64,000 nt of DNA. It comes from Treponema sp. (lineage in GTDB: Bacteria; Spirochaetota; Spirochaetia; Treponematales; Treponemataceae). Shown here piece by piece: positions 1 to 7,401 of the stretch. The notes under the pieces are model-generated. The model did not search any database. It was given only the letters and a program-made list of their open reading frames with translations, and had not been told where the DNA came from. Numbering within the stretch: position 1 is the first letter of the stretch; each line of letters begins with the position of its first letter. A program made the position numbers and the translations under genes. The stretch is from NCBI GenBank assembly GCA_017940005.1, contig JAGAZO010000008.1:124001-188000 (forward strand). The letters run 5' to 3'.

Positions 1-473
1 TATATGAAGAGATTACAGCTGTGCGGAACGCGCCAATATGCGATGATGATAGTGCGATGCATTCTGTGAAAAAAAGCAATGTAGGCAATTTTGAGGCTGA
101 TGAAACGGAATTGCAGCTTCAGCATTGCGTGCGCAAAAAGATGCTGCCCATGAGCGAACAGCTTGCAGTTGCATGCGGTTTTGACGTGCTCTATATACGA
201 GCGCAGCATGAAACAGATTTTTTGCACGGGCGGCAGCTTTCAGAAAAAATGTTTACACGTGAAAACAGCATGAACGCTCATGTTGCATCTTTTTCTGAAC
301 AGCACAGTGCAAGCTTGCGATGGGGTGCAAAAAATTATGCGCATAGTGAAAGTGAAACAGCCGCGCGCCTTTCGCGCACAGCTGTTTTTTCGGAAAGCGG
401 CGTATTTCTTGGTGTGATTGAAAAAAACACAACTAGCGCATATACGTATGCATTTGTTTGCTCTCGTTGTTAA
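1..473 (+). CDS. C-terminal part of an unidentified protein, cut by the window edge
   Basis: The reading frame is open from base 3 with no stop before the window edge, so the 5' end lies outside the window. The GTG at 21 is only an internal valine codon candidate. About 157 residues are visible, ending in Cys-Ser-Arg-Cys before a TAA stop. I see no signal peptide, membrane segment or recognisable motif; the part in view is polar with scattered cysteines. Codon use resembles its neighbours. It converges on the LarA-like gene across a 68-bp gap. I do not recognise the family. Confidence 0.5.
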   Translation, partial: YEEITAVRNAPICDDDSAMHSVKKSNVGNFEADETELQLQHCVRKKMLPMSEQLAVACGFDVLYIRAQHETDFLHGRQLSEKMFTRENSMNAHVASFSEQHSASLRWGAKNYAHSESETAARLSRTAVFSESGVFLGVIEKNTTSAYTYAFVCSRC

Positions 474-541
474 AATGACATCACGTGGTGTGGAACGCGC
501 GCGGCTTATTTGCGAGTTGTGTTATGCGCAATCGTAAATGA

Positions 542-1819
542 TTAACTCCAATCAAAAGGAATCACGTTGCCATTTTTGTCGAAGAGCACTTCTTGCGCGT
601 TTGATGCAATATGCAACGCAGGTATAGCTTGCGTTTCGTGGGCAAGATTTTCTGATATAAAAAAACTGTGCATATGGAGTGTATTGTGCAGCCACACGAC
701 TTTCGGTCCTATTTTTATATCTTGTAGGTATGCGAGGTTCAGCGCGAATTTCATTGCAAGGTAATCGTTTGGCATTACAGCAGGTAGTTTTACACTTGAT
801 GAATCAAGACAAGTGATAGAATTCGGATACGTCATTTCATAGCTAAATTTTTTGAAAAATCGTTCTGTCGTGACATCTGCGTTTCCAATGCCGTTTCCGT
901 TATGACATGATTCAGCTGTTAAGTCGAGTACTGCAATGCTGTCAAAAAACGGTTCTGATTTTCCAAGAAAGGCGGAACGGCCTGTAATGTTCGGATCCAT
1001 TCCCGCGCCGCTGATGTTTTTGCCAATTTCATCAATGAATAGCGTATCACACTTTTTAAAAGGTATCTTGGGCATGAGCGATTTTGCTTCTACAAGAAGC
1101 GATGGCTCTTCAAAAGGAATTTGCGCACCGTGCAACACTGCAATTTTATATGTTTCATGAAAACAATTTTCAATGATTCCTATGCCGATGATTTTTTGTT
1201 TTTTTTCTATGATGACTTCTGCTATTGATTTAATATTTGCAGCCATATTTTCAAAACCCATTGAATGACAAACGCTTGCGCCGTATTGTTTGCCTAATCC
1301 CACTGCGAGCATCTTTGTCAAACCGCTTTCAACTTGGCCGCGAAAATCTGTGTGAGGTTTTATTCTTCCAACAATAATGATGACATCAGCAGACGCTGCG
1401 TATTTATCTATGCGTACTGCAAGACCGTCAGGTGTTTTACCAAGTTCTTCTGTTTCCATTGTTGCGCGGATAGGAGCGCCTGTTTCATCTAATCCAAATG
1501 TCTCCAGAATTTGTTTTTGTCCGCTGGCAGTTGCACCTCCATGACTGCCCATAGCTGGAACAATAAATGGGTTTCCATGATGCGTTTTGACTTGAGAAAC
1601 AACAGCTTGTACAATTTGTTTTATATGTGCAATTTCACGACTACCGCATGCAATGCACACAGAATCATTTGGAGCAATGATTTTAAAAGCAGTGCTGTCT
1701 ATGATAGCTTGATGAGTTGCTTCATCAGGTTGTTCTAAATGAGATTGCTGAATATTGTAGTGGACTTTTATAAATTTGGGGATTGCAATGTGTGCTAACA
1801 GTTGATCAAAAATACTCAT
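542..1819 (-). CDS. LarA-like (DUF2088) lactate racemase domain protein
   Basis: A 425-residue soluble protein of the LarA/DUF2088 family, whose best-known members are nickel-pincer-dependent lactate racemases; many paralogues act on other 2-hydroxy acids. The family glycine-histidine motif is seen as PAMGSHGGAT near residue 90, and a second conserved segment, RIKPHTDFRG, near residue 155. No signal peptide is present. The ATG start lies just downstream of the tRNA-Val-derived repeat and has no clear Shine-Dalgarno. No larB, larC or larE cofactor genes are in the window, so whether it is a true racemase or a related enzyme is open. The family call is firm, the substrate unknown. Confidence 0.8.
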   Translation of the reverse strand: MSIFDQLLAHIAIPKFIKVHYNIQQSHLEQPDEATHQAIIDSTAFKIIAPNDSVCIACGSREIAHIKQIVQAVVSQVKTHHGNPFIVPAMGSHGGATASGQKQILETFGLDETGAPIRATMETEELGKTPDGLAVRIDKYAASADVIIIVGRIKPHTDFRGQVESGLTKMLAVGLGKQYGASVCHSMGFENMAANIKSIAEVIIEKKQKIIGIGIIENCFHETYKIAVLHGAQIPFEEPSLLVEAKSLMPKIPFKKCDTLFIDEIGKNISGAGMDPNITGRSAFLGKSEPFFDSIAVLDLTAESCHNGNGIGNADVTTERFFKKFSYEMTYPNSITCLDSSSVKLPAVMPNDYLAMKFALNLAYLQDIKIGPKVVWLHNTLHMHSFFISENLAHETQAIPALHIASNAQEVLFDKNGNVIPFDWS

Positions 1820-1833
1820 ACGTTTTTAATGCG

Positions 1834-2008
1834 CTGTTGGACAATGAGGGATTCGCACTTTGCTCACGCACCTCGTGTGCGTTCGCTCGTGCCGGCTCCG
1901 TTCACTGTCGCGCACCTCGTGTGCGCTTTTCCTTGCGCCTGCTCGGCGTTCACTCCGCTTCGAATCCCTGCTTGTTTTTTAATATACTGTTGGACAATGA
2001 GGGATTCG
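1834..2008. repeat. tRNA-Val 3'-end duplication bounding a small palindromic element
   Basis: The 22 bp at 1987-2008, which form the 3' end of tRNA-Val plus four flanking bases, recur exactly at 1834-1855 in the same orientation. Between the copies, AGGGATTCG at 1847-1855 faces CGAATCCCT at 1961-1969 as a 9-bp inverted repeat. Inside lies an exact 15-bp repeat at 1867-1881 and 1911-1925 whose ends (CGCAC/GTGCG) pair with each other. No reading frame is convincing. The layout resembles the scar of an element that used a tRNA 3' end. Confidence 0.7.
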
Positions 2009-2064
2009 AACCCCCGACACCTTGGGTGTAAACCAAGTACTCTAACCAGCTGAGCTAATTGTCC
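1991..2064 (-). tRNA. tRNA-Val (anticodon TAC)
   Basis: The reverse complement folds as a full cloverleaf. The 7-bp acceptor stem is GGACAAT/ATTGTCC with discriminator A, the D-arm reads AGCTCAGCTGGTTAGAGT, the anticodon stem is CTTGG/CCAAG around loop TTTACAC, and the T-loop reads TTCGAAT. The anticodon TAC decodes valine GUA/GUG codons. The 3' CCA is not encoded; the bases after the discriminator are ACA. Confidence 0.95.
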
Positions 2065-2076
2065 GAATGGATTTTT

Positions 2077-2105
2077 ATGATATAACAAAGAGCGGGTTCT
2101 GTCAA
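2077..2105 (-). promoter_or_regulatory. Promoter of tRNA-Val
   Basis: On the minus strand TTGACA (2100-2105) is followed by a 17-bp spacer and TATCAT (2077-2082), ending 13 bp upstream of the mature tRNA 5' end. Confidence 0.7.
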
Positions 2106-2217
2106 GGCGTATTGTACATGCTGCAATAAAATTAGAGTGGATTATTATCGTCAATAATGCGTTTTTGGGCAGTTGTTACAGAAAGCATTCAAAATCGGGT
2201 TGCCAATTACGGCGATA

Positions 2218-3201
2218 TTATTCCCATTCAATTGTGCCTGTCGGTTTTGGCGTAACGTCGTACAGCACGCGGTTCACGCCTGCCACTTCACTCGTAATCC
2301 GCGCAACGAGTTTTTGCATAAGCTCGAATGGAATGTTTTCTACCGTTGCGCTCATCGCATCTTGTGTGTTTACGGCGCGGATTATGACAGGCCACTCGAA
2401 GCTGCGTTTGCCGTTTTTTATGCCGGTCGTTTTAAAGTCGGGCACAATCGTAAAATATTGCCACACGCTTTGCGCAAGCCCGTAGTTTTGAAACTCCTCG
2501 CGCAAAATGGCATCAGACTCGCGCACTGCCTCAAGCCGCTCGCGCGTGATTGCGCCCGTGCACCGCACGCCAAGACCGGGACCGGGAAACGGCTGACGGT
2601 ACACCATGCTGTCGGGCAAACCGAGCGCGCTTCCCACAACGCGCACTTCGTCTTTGTACAAAAACTTGAGCGGCTCGACAAGCTCAAACTGCATGGAGGC
2701 AGGAAGCCCGCCTACGTTGTGATGCGCTTTTATGCCGTCGTCGCTTTCGAGTATGTCAGGGTAAATAGTGCCTTGCGCAAGAAAATTGATGTTGGCAAGT
2801 TTTGCCGCTTCTTCTGCAAACACGTCTATGAATTCACTGCCGATGATTTTGCGTTTTTGTTCAGGCTCCGAAACATTTGCGAGCTTGTCGAGGAAGCGGT
2901 CTACGGCGTCAACATAGACGAGGTGCGCTTTTAGCTCGTTGCGGAACACATTGACAACTTGCTCACTTTCGCCTTTGCGCAAAAGCCCATGATTGACGTG
3001 CACGCATGTGAGCTGGCTTCCGACAGCTTTTATTAAAAGCGCTGCCGTCACGGAAGAGTCAACGCCGCCTGAAAGCGCAAGCAGTACGCCTCCGTTTCCT
3101 ATCTGCTTTTTGAGCGCAGCTATTTGCTCGTCAATAAACGCTTGCGCAAGCTCGCGCGTTGTAATGCGCTCCATGTTCTCCGGTCGTCTGTTCTGTTTCA
3201 T
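2218..3201 (-). CDS. guaA: GMP synthase, ATP-pyrophosphatase subunit without an amidotransferase domain
   Basis: Converts XMP to GMP with ATP and an amide nitrogen. The 327 residues cover only the ATP-PPase domain (P-loop LSGGVDSS near residue 45) and the C-terminal dimerisation domain, including FPGPGLGVRC and the terminal PTGTIEWE typical of GuaA. The N-terminal class I glutamine amidotransferase domain of about 190 residues, usual in bacterial GuaA, is absent. The ATG at 3201 follows GGAGG by five bases, so the short form is the real product. It sits 15 bp downstream of the CofE-like gene in the same direction. It may use free ammonia or a separate glutaminase subunit encoded elsewhere. 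Confidence 0.9.
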   Translation of the reverse strand: MKQNRRPENMERITTRELAQAFIDEQIAALKKQIGNGGVLLALSGGVDSSVTAALLIKAVGSQLTCVHVNHGLLRKGESEQVVNVFRNELKAHLVYVDAVDRFLDKLANVSEPEQKRKIIGSEFIDVFAEEAAKLANINFLAQGTIYPDILESDDGIKAHHNVGGLPASMQFELVEPLKFLYKDEVRVVGSALGLPDSMVYRQPFPGPGLGVRCTGAITRERLEAVRESDAILREEFQNYGLAQSVWQYFTIVPDFKTTGIKNGKRSFEWPVIIRAVNTQDAMSATVENIPFELMQKLVARITSEVAGVNRVLYDVTPKPTGTIEWE

Positions 3202-3216
3202 AAAAGCCTCCGCAGG

Positions 3217-4443
3217 TTAATTATCTGTATAGTTGTCAAAATAGCCTTGAATCAAGACGACGGGAGTGCCTTTGTCGCCGGAGCCGCTTGTTAAATCTGA
3301 AAGGGAACCGAGCAAATCAGTGAGTTGGCGCGGCGTTGTCCCTTCGCTTGCCATATTGCCGACAAGGTCACTTCCTTTATTTTTGATGCTCGCAGAAATT
3401 GCTTCTTTGAGCGCGCTGCCCGACAAATCTTTAAAATCGTTGTCGGCGAGATATTTTAATTTCAGTTCATTCGGCGTGCCGCGCAAGCCATCTGTAAATC
3501 CTGGAGAGACGATAGGGTCTGCAAGTTCCCAGATTTTTCCCTGCGGGTCTTTAAATGCGCCGTCGCCGTACACCATGACTTCAACGCGCTTTCCCGTTTT
3601 TTCAAAAATCTTTTTCTGCACGTCGAGCACCACGCGTTTGCAGTTGCGCGGGAACAGCTTTACTTTTTCTTCTGTCGCTTTGTTTGAGCCGAGCAGTCCG
3701 TAATCTTTGTTGAAGCCGCTTCCGTTTACACTCGTCTGCAAGATGTCGTCAATGCCGTATATGATTTTTGCACCTGCTTCTTTGAGTATGCGCTTTGTTC
3801 GTTTGCGCGTGTGGATGTCGCATGTGAGCACGCAATCGGTGTAGGCGAGAATAGCGCGCGGATTGTTTGCAAAGATGATTTCGCATGCAACTCCGCACGA
3901 AGTTACAAGCTCCTCGTAGTAACTGACGTAATCTATGCCAGTAAATTGATGTTTATTGCTTCCAAAAAGCGCGCGGTATGTTTCTTTTGTGAGCACATCG
4001 CTGTATGGATTGATTTTTGCTTCGTCGAGTTTGTCAAGGCTCACAAGTTCGTTTCCTACCTCGTCAGCAGGGTAGCTCAACATAAGCACGATTTTTTTTG
4101 CAGCGGGCGATTCGTTGCGGGCGACGCCTTTTGCAATGCCGCGCAGACATATGGCGAATCTGTTTCGCGATAAAATTGGAAAGATGACGCCGATTGCGTT
4201 GCCGTTGAATTTTTTGTGCACGTCGAGCGCAATGTCGTCTACTGTCGCATAATTTCCTTGCGCGCGCGCAACAATCGATTCAGTTATGGAAATCACGTCT
4301 TTGTCGCGCAGTGAAAAGTTCTCTGCTTCTGCCGCTTCGAGCACGCTTTCTGTGACAACAGCTGCAACATCATCGCCTGCGCGGATAATCGGACAGCGTA
4401 TGCCGCGCGAAACTGTGCCTGTTTTTCGAGTACTAGGTTCCAT
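3217..4443 (-). CDS. CofE-like protein (coenzyme F420:glutamate ligase family)
   Basis: A 408-residue protein whose N-terminal half resembles the F420-0:gamma-L-glutamyl ligase family: GIRCPIIRAGDDV at residues 14-26, then IVARAQGNYATVDDIA, and a conserved SRNRFAICLRGIAKG block near residue 90. Treponemes are not known to make F420, so a glutamate or amino-acid ligation onto another acceptor is more likely than the textbook reaction. The C-terminal 200 residues carry several Asp/Gly-rich stretches such as YGDGAFKDP. It is the first gene of an apparent two-gene unit with guaA. No membrane segments. The family is fairly clear, the reaction unknown. Confidence 0.7.
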   Translation of the reverse strand: MEPSTRKTGTVSRGIRCPIIRAGDDVAAVVTESVLEAAEAENFSLRDKDVISITESIVARAQGNYATVDDIALDVHKKFNGNAIGVIFPILSRNRFAICLRGIAKGVARNESPAAKKIVLMLSYPADEVGNELVSLDKLDEAKINPYSDVLTKETYRALFGSNKHQFTGIDYVSYYEELVTSCGVACEIIFANNPRAILAYTDCVLTCDIHTRKRTKRILKEAGAKIIYGIDDILQTSVNGSGFNKDYGLLGSNKATEEKVKLFPRNCKRVVLDVQKKIFEKTGKRVEVMVYGDGAFKDPQGKIWELADPIVSPGFTDGLRGTPNELKLKYLADNDFKDLSGSALKEAISASIKNKGSDLVGNMASEGTTPRQLTDLLGSLSDLTSGSGDKGTPVVLIQGYFDNYTDN

Positions 4444-4463
4444 ATGTGTATGCCTTCACCGCT

Positions 4464-4492
4464 ATTTTATACTATTGCAGATTCTGTTGCAA
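4464..4492 (-). promoter_or_regulatory. Promoter of the cofE-like/guaA unit
   Basis: TTGCAA (4487-4492), a 17-bp spacer and TAAAAT (4464-4469) on the minus strand, giving a leader of roughly 14 nt before the ATG at 4443. Confidence 0.5.
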
Positions 4493-4500
4493 CAATAAGC

Positions 4501-4605
4501 GGGCGTTACGGGCGGCGTTTGAGCCCGTAGAAGGGGGAGTGAGCTACGCAGTGCGAACGCGGGGGAAGGCGTTCCCCCGCATGAGTGCTCCTGCGCGGTG
4601 CATTG
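4501..4605. repeat. GC-rich palindromic intergenic element
   Basis: The divergent gap holds hairpins instead of coding sequence: ACGGGC (4508-4513) with GCCCGT (4523-4528), then a perfect 9-bp stem GCGGGGGAA (4559-4567) with TTCCCCCGC (4572-4580) and loop GGCG. It resembles in style the elements near 26.8 kb and 45.0 kb but is not identical to them. Confidence 0.6.
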
Positions 4606-4629
4606 TCGCAACGTTCCCGCATGAGCGTC

Positions 4630-4658
4630 AAGACAAACTTTTTTTTTTCGTGTATACT
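4630..4658 (+). promoter_or_regulatory. Promoter of the topoisomerase gene
   Basis: AAGACA (4630-4635), a 17-bp spacer that includes a run of ten T, and TATACT (4653-4658). Only eight bases separate the -10 element from the ATG at 4667 and there is no Shine-Dalgarno, so the transcript would be leaderless or nearly so. Confidence 0.5.
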
Positions 4659-4666
4659 TTTGCGAT

Positions 4667-6586
4667 ATGGCATACGTGAAAGATTTATTCGACTCAAACT
4701 TTATTCAATATGCAAGTTACGTTATCCGCGACCGCGCAATTCCTGAATTGGTTGACGGCTTGAAGCCGGTGCAGCGGCGCATCCTTCACACGCTACTTGA
4801 AGTGGACGACGGCAAGTTTCACAAAGTGGCGAATGTTGTGGGGCAGTGCATGAAATATCACCCGCACGGAGACGCGTCAATTTACTCTGCGCTCGTCGTG
4901 CTTGCAAACAAAGATTTGTTCATAGACAGGCAGGGAAACTTTGGCAACCTGTACACAGGCGATGCTGCCTCTGCTCCCCGTTATATTGAATGCCGCATGC
5001 GTCCCATAACGCGCGAGCTCATCTACAATCCAAAGATTACTGACTACGTGCCAAGCTACGACGGGCGCAACAAAGAGCCTGTCATGTTCCGCGCAAAGCT
5101 GCCGCTCGTGCTCATCTTGGGCGCAGAAGGAATCGCTGTCGGCATGAGTACAAAGATTTTGCCGCACAATATTCGAGAAGTGATTGACGCTGAAATAAGC
5201 TGTTTGCGCGGAGAAAAGTTTGCGCTCTTTCCCGATTTTCAAACGGGCGGATTGATTGATGTGTCAGGCTACGAAGACGGGCTTGGCAAAATTGTGACGC
5301 GCGCAAAGATGGATTTGAGCGACGAGAAAAAAATCACCATAACGGAACTGCCGTTCGGCTCCACGACGGAGTCGCTCATGGACTCTGTTGAAAAGGCTGC
5401 GAAAAATAATAAAGTGCGCATTGCATCAATAAATGACTATACGTCGGACAGCGTCAACATTGAAATAAAGCTTCCGCGCGGCGTGTATGCAAACGATGTG
5501 GTAGACGCGCTTTACGCGTACACTGAATGCGAGCAGACGATTTACTGCAACTTGCTCGTTATCCGCGACAACATGCCGGTGCAGATGACAGTAACAGATG
5601 TTGTCAAGCATCATGCAAAGCAGCTCGTAGGTGTTTTAAAAGATGAGCTTACGGTTGAGCGCGCGGAGCTTATGGAAAAATTGCATCTTCGCACGCTTGA
5701 GCGCATTTTTGTCGAGGAGCGCATTTACAAAAAGATTGAGCAGATGAAAACGCAGCAGGGCGTTGTTGATGCAGTTAAAACGGGATTCGTGCCGTTTAAA
5801 AAAGAGCTGCTCCGCGCAATCACTGACGATGATGTTGACCATTTGCTTAAAATACCAATTCGCCGCATTTCTCTGTATGACATCAACAAAAATCGCGAAG
5901 AAGTTGAAGCGATTAAAAACCGCATCAAAGAGATTGACAAATTGTTAAAGCATTTGACGCAGTACGCAATCGACAGGCTTACGGGAATTGCAAAAAAGCT
6001 TGACGCGGAAAAAACGCAGCGGCTTACAACAATCACCAACATAGAAAAAGTTGACGTAAAAGAAATTGCTAATCGCGACATTGCGCTTAAATACGACGAG
6101 AAGTCGGGCAACTTGGGAACACATGTCGCAGGCGGCGTTGAAAAGCTCAAAATCACTCCGTATGACAGAGTGCTCTTTGTGCGGCGGAGTGGCATTTACA
6201 GCGTGACCGAAGCGCCGCAAAAAGTGTTCGTGGGACCGGGCATGTTCTGGTGCGGTCTTGCAGACAAGGAGAGCCTTTCAAAAGTGCTTTTCACAGTGAT
6301 TTATCGCGACGTTGAAACAAAGTTTGTGTTTGTGAAGCGATGCCGCGTGGAAGCGTACATTATGAATCGCGACTACTTTTTTGCGCCAGACGGCAAGGAA
6401 GTGCTTCACGTTGACGCGCGCAAAAATTTTTCGTTTACGCTGCACTATGTAAAAAAAGCGCGGCTTAAAAAACTTGACGAGACGTTCAAGGCTGCAAGCT
6501 TTCCAGAAAAAGGAATTAAAGCGCAAGGCACGCGCGTTACAAACAAAGAAGTAGAATCGGTGAGTGTGGAGGCGGAAAAAGCGTGA
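4667..6586 (+). CDS. parC: DNA topoisomerase IV / gyrase subunit A-type protein
   Basis: Type IIA topoisomerase breakage-reunion subunit of 639 residues. The N-terminal winged-helix and tower domains are complete: DGLKPVQRRIL at 30-40, the HPHGD motif at 65-69, catalytic Tyr106 in APRYIECRM, and the coiled-coil tower near 330-460. The C-terminal part is only about 150 residues and lacks an evident GyrA box, which argues for a ParC-like decatenase over gyrase A. Residues at the two classical quinolone positions are Ala70 and Ser74. No parE is adjacent in the window. It is convergent with coaE. Confidence 0.85.
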   Translation: MAYVKDLFDSNFIQYASYVIRDRAIPELVDGLKPVQRRILHTLLEVDDGKFHKVANVVGQCMKYHPHGDASIYSALVVLANKDLFIDRQGNFGNLYTGDAASAPRYIECRMRPITRELIYNPKITDYVPSYDGRNKEPVMFRAKLPLVLILGAEGIAVGMSTKILPHNIREVIDAEISCLRGEKFALFPDFQTGGLIDVSGYEDGLGKIVTRAKMDLSDEKKITITELPFGSTTESLMDSVEKAAKNNKVRIASINDYTSDSVNIEIKLPRGVYANDVVDALYAYTECEQTIYCNLLVIRDNMPVQMTVTDVVKHHAKQLVGVLKDELTVERAELMEKLHLRTLERIFVEERIYKKIEQMKTQQGVVDAVKTGFVPFKKELLRAITDDDVDHLLKIPIRRISLYDINKNREEVEAIKNRIKEIDKLLKHLTQYAIDRLTGIAKKLDAEKTQRLTTITNIEKVDVKEIANRDIALKYDEKSGNLGTHVAGGVEKLKITPYDRVLFVRRSGIYSVTEAPQKVFVGPGMFWCGLADKESLSKVLFTVIYRDVETKFVFVKRCRVEAYIMNRDYFFAPDGKEVLHVDARKNFSFTLHYVKKARLKKLDETFKAASFPEKGIKAQGTRVTNKEVESVSVEAEKA

Positions 6587-6792
6587 GGTGCGTTCGCATT
6601 TCGTACATACATAATTCATGAGCAAACTGCTGGAAGAGCCAGCTGCTCCAGGTTCGCTTGCGCTCATCCGCGCTATCAAAATTATTAATTATGGCGCGGA
6701 CGCTTGCGCGCCTTGCGCATCTGGGCTATGTCGCTCGCAATTTTTTTGAGCGTGCGCAGCGCTGCATGCGGCAAAGCGGCTTGCACAAACTA
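6587..6792. other. Intergenic gap between parC and coaE
   Basis: The 206-bp convergent gap has no clear terminator. In the coaE frame, beyond tandem stops, an open stretch of about 34 codons ends in a basic tail. It has a GTG but no Shine-Dalgarno, so I do not call it a gene; it could be a decayed coding remnant. Confidence 0.3.
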
Positions 6793-7401
6793 TTAAATTG
6801 TTTCCAATTTTTCGAGCGCGCGCGCTACAGACGCGGAAAGTTTTTCAAGCGAGCCGTTGTTGTTAATATCGATAACGGGAACGCCTGTTGCAACGTATTC
6901 TGCATGCAGCGTGCGCTGTGCGCGAAATCGCGCGGCAATGTGGCACAGCGGCATGCAGTCGCGTTTTTTTGCGCGCAAAAGACGCTTCACATACGGTGCT
7001 GTCACAAAAAGCGTGGCGGTGCATTGCTGCATGAGGCGCGGCGTTTTGTACAGCACTGTGGCGTTGAGCGCGACAGTGCGCTCTTTGTGCTCGGCAATAA
7101 AGTGTTCTGCAAGCGCAATGACGCGCGGGTACACAATAGCTTCTTGCTGTGCAAGCAGCGTTTTGTCGCTGAACACGAGCACGCCGAGCGCACGCCTGTC
7201 GAGCGTTCCGTCAGCTTTTAAAAGCGCAATGCCGCGCTCTCTTGCTTTTGGCAAAAACGTATTGACAATTTCTTCTGTCGCGTCTTCAATCGCTTTGTGC
7301 GCGAGTGTGTCAGCATCAACAGTTGCACATCCGGTTTGTTCCAAAATGGCGGCGACTGCATTTTTTCCTGCCGCCATTTTTCCTGTTACGCATAGTATCA
7401 A
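6793..7401 (-). CDS. coaE: Dephospho-CoA kinase
   Basis: Last step of coenzyme A synthesis: phosphorylates the 3'-hydroxyl of dephospho-CoA. The 202-residue P-loop kinase shows GKMAAGKN at residues 7-14, followed by the DADTLAH segment that binds substrate. The usual Thr/Ser after the P-loop lysine is replaced by Asn. The start is a TTG whose bases overlap the polA TGA stop (TTGA), preceded by GGGGAG, so translation is probably coupled to polA. The second half carries the expected LRAKKRD lid region. Confident despite the unusual P-loop. Confidence 0.85.
   Translation of the reverse strand: MILCVTGKMAAGKNAVAAILEQTGCATVDADTLAHKAIEDATEEIVNTFLPKARERGIALLKADGTLDRRALGVLVFSDKTLLAQQEAIVYPRVIALAEHFIAEHKERTVALNATVLYKTPRLMQQCTATLFVTAPYVKRLLRAKKRDCMPLCHIAARFRAQRTLHAEYVATGVPVIDINNNGSLEKLSASVARALEKLETI

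Noticed and set aside
1867-1925. CRISPR-like repeats next to tRNA-Val
   Set aside because: Only two 15-bp copies, self-complementary and unequal in context, without spacers of constant size or cas genes.
6587-6792. Small protein gene of about 33 codons after coaE
   Set aside because: A GTG start without ribosome site, no conserved feature seen; too weak to call.
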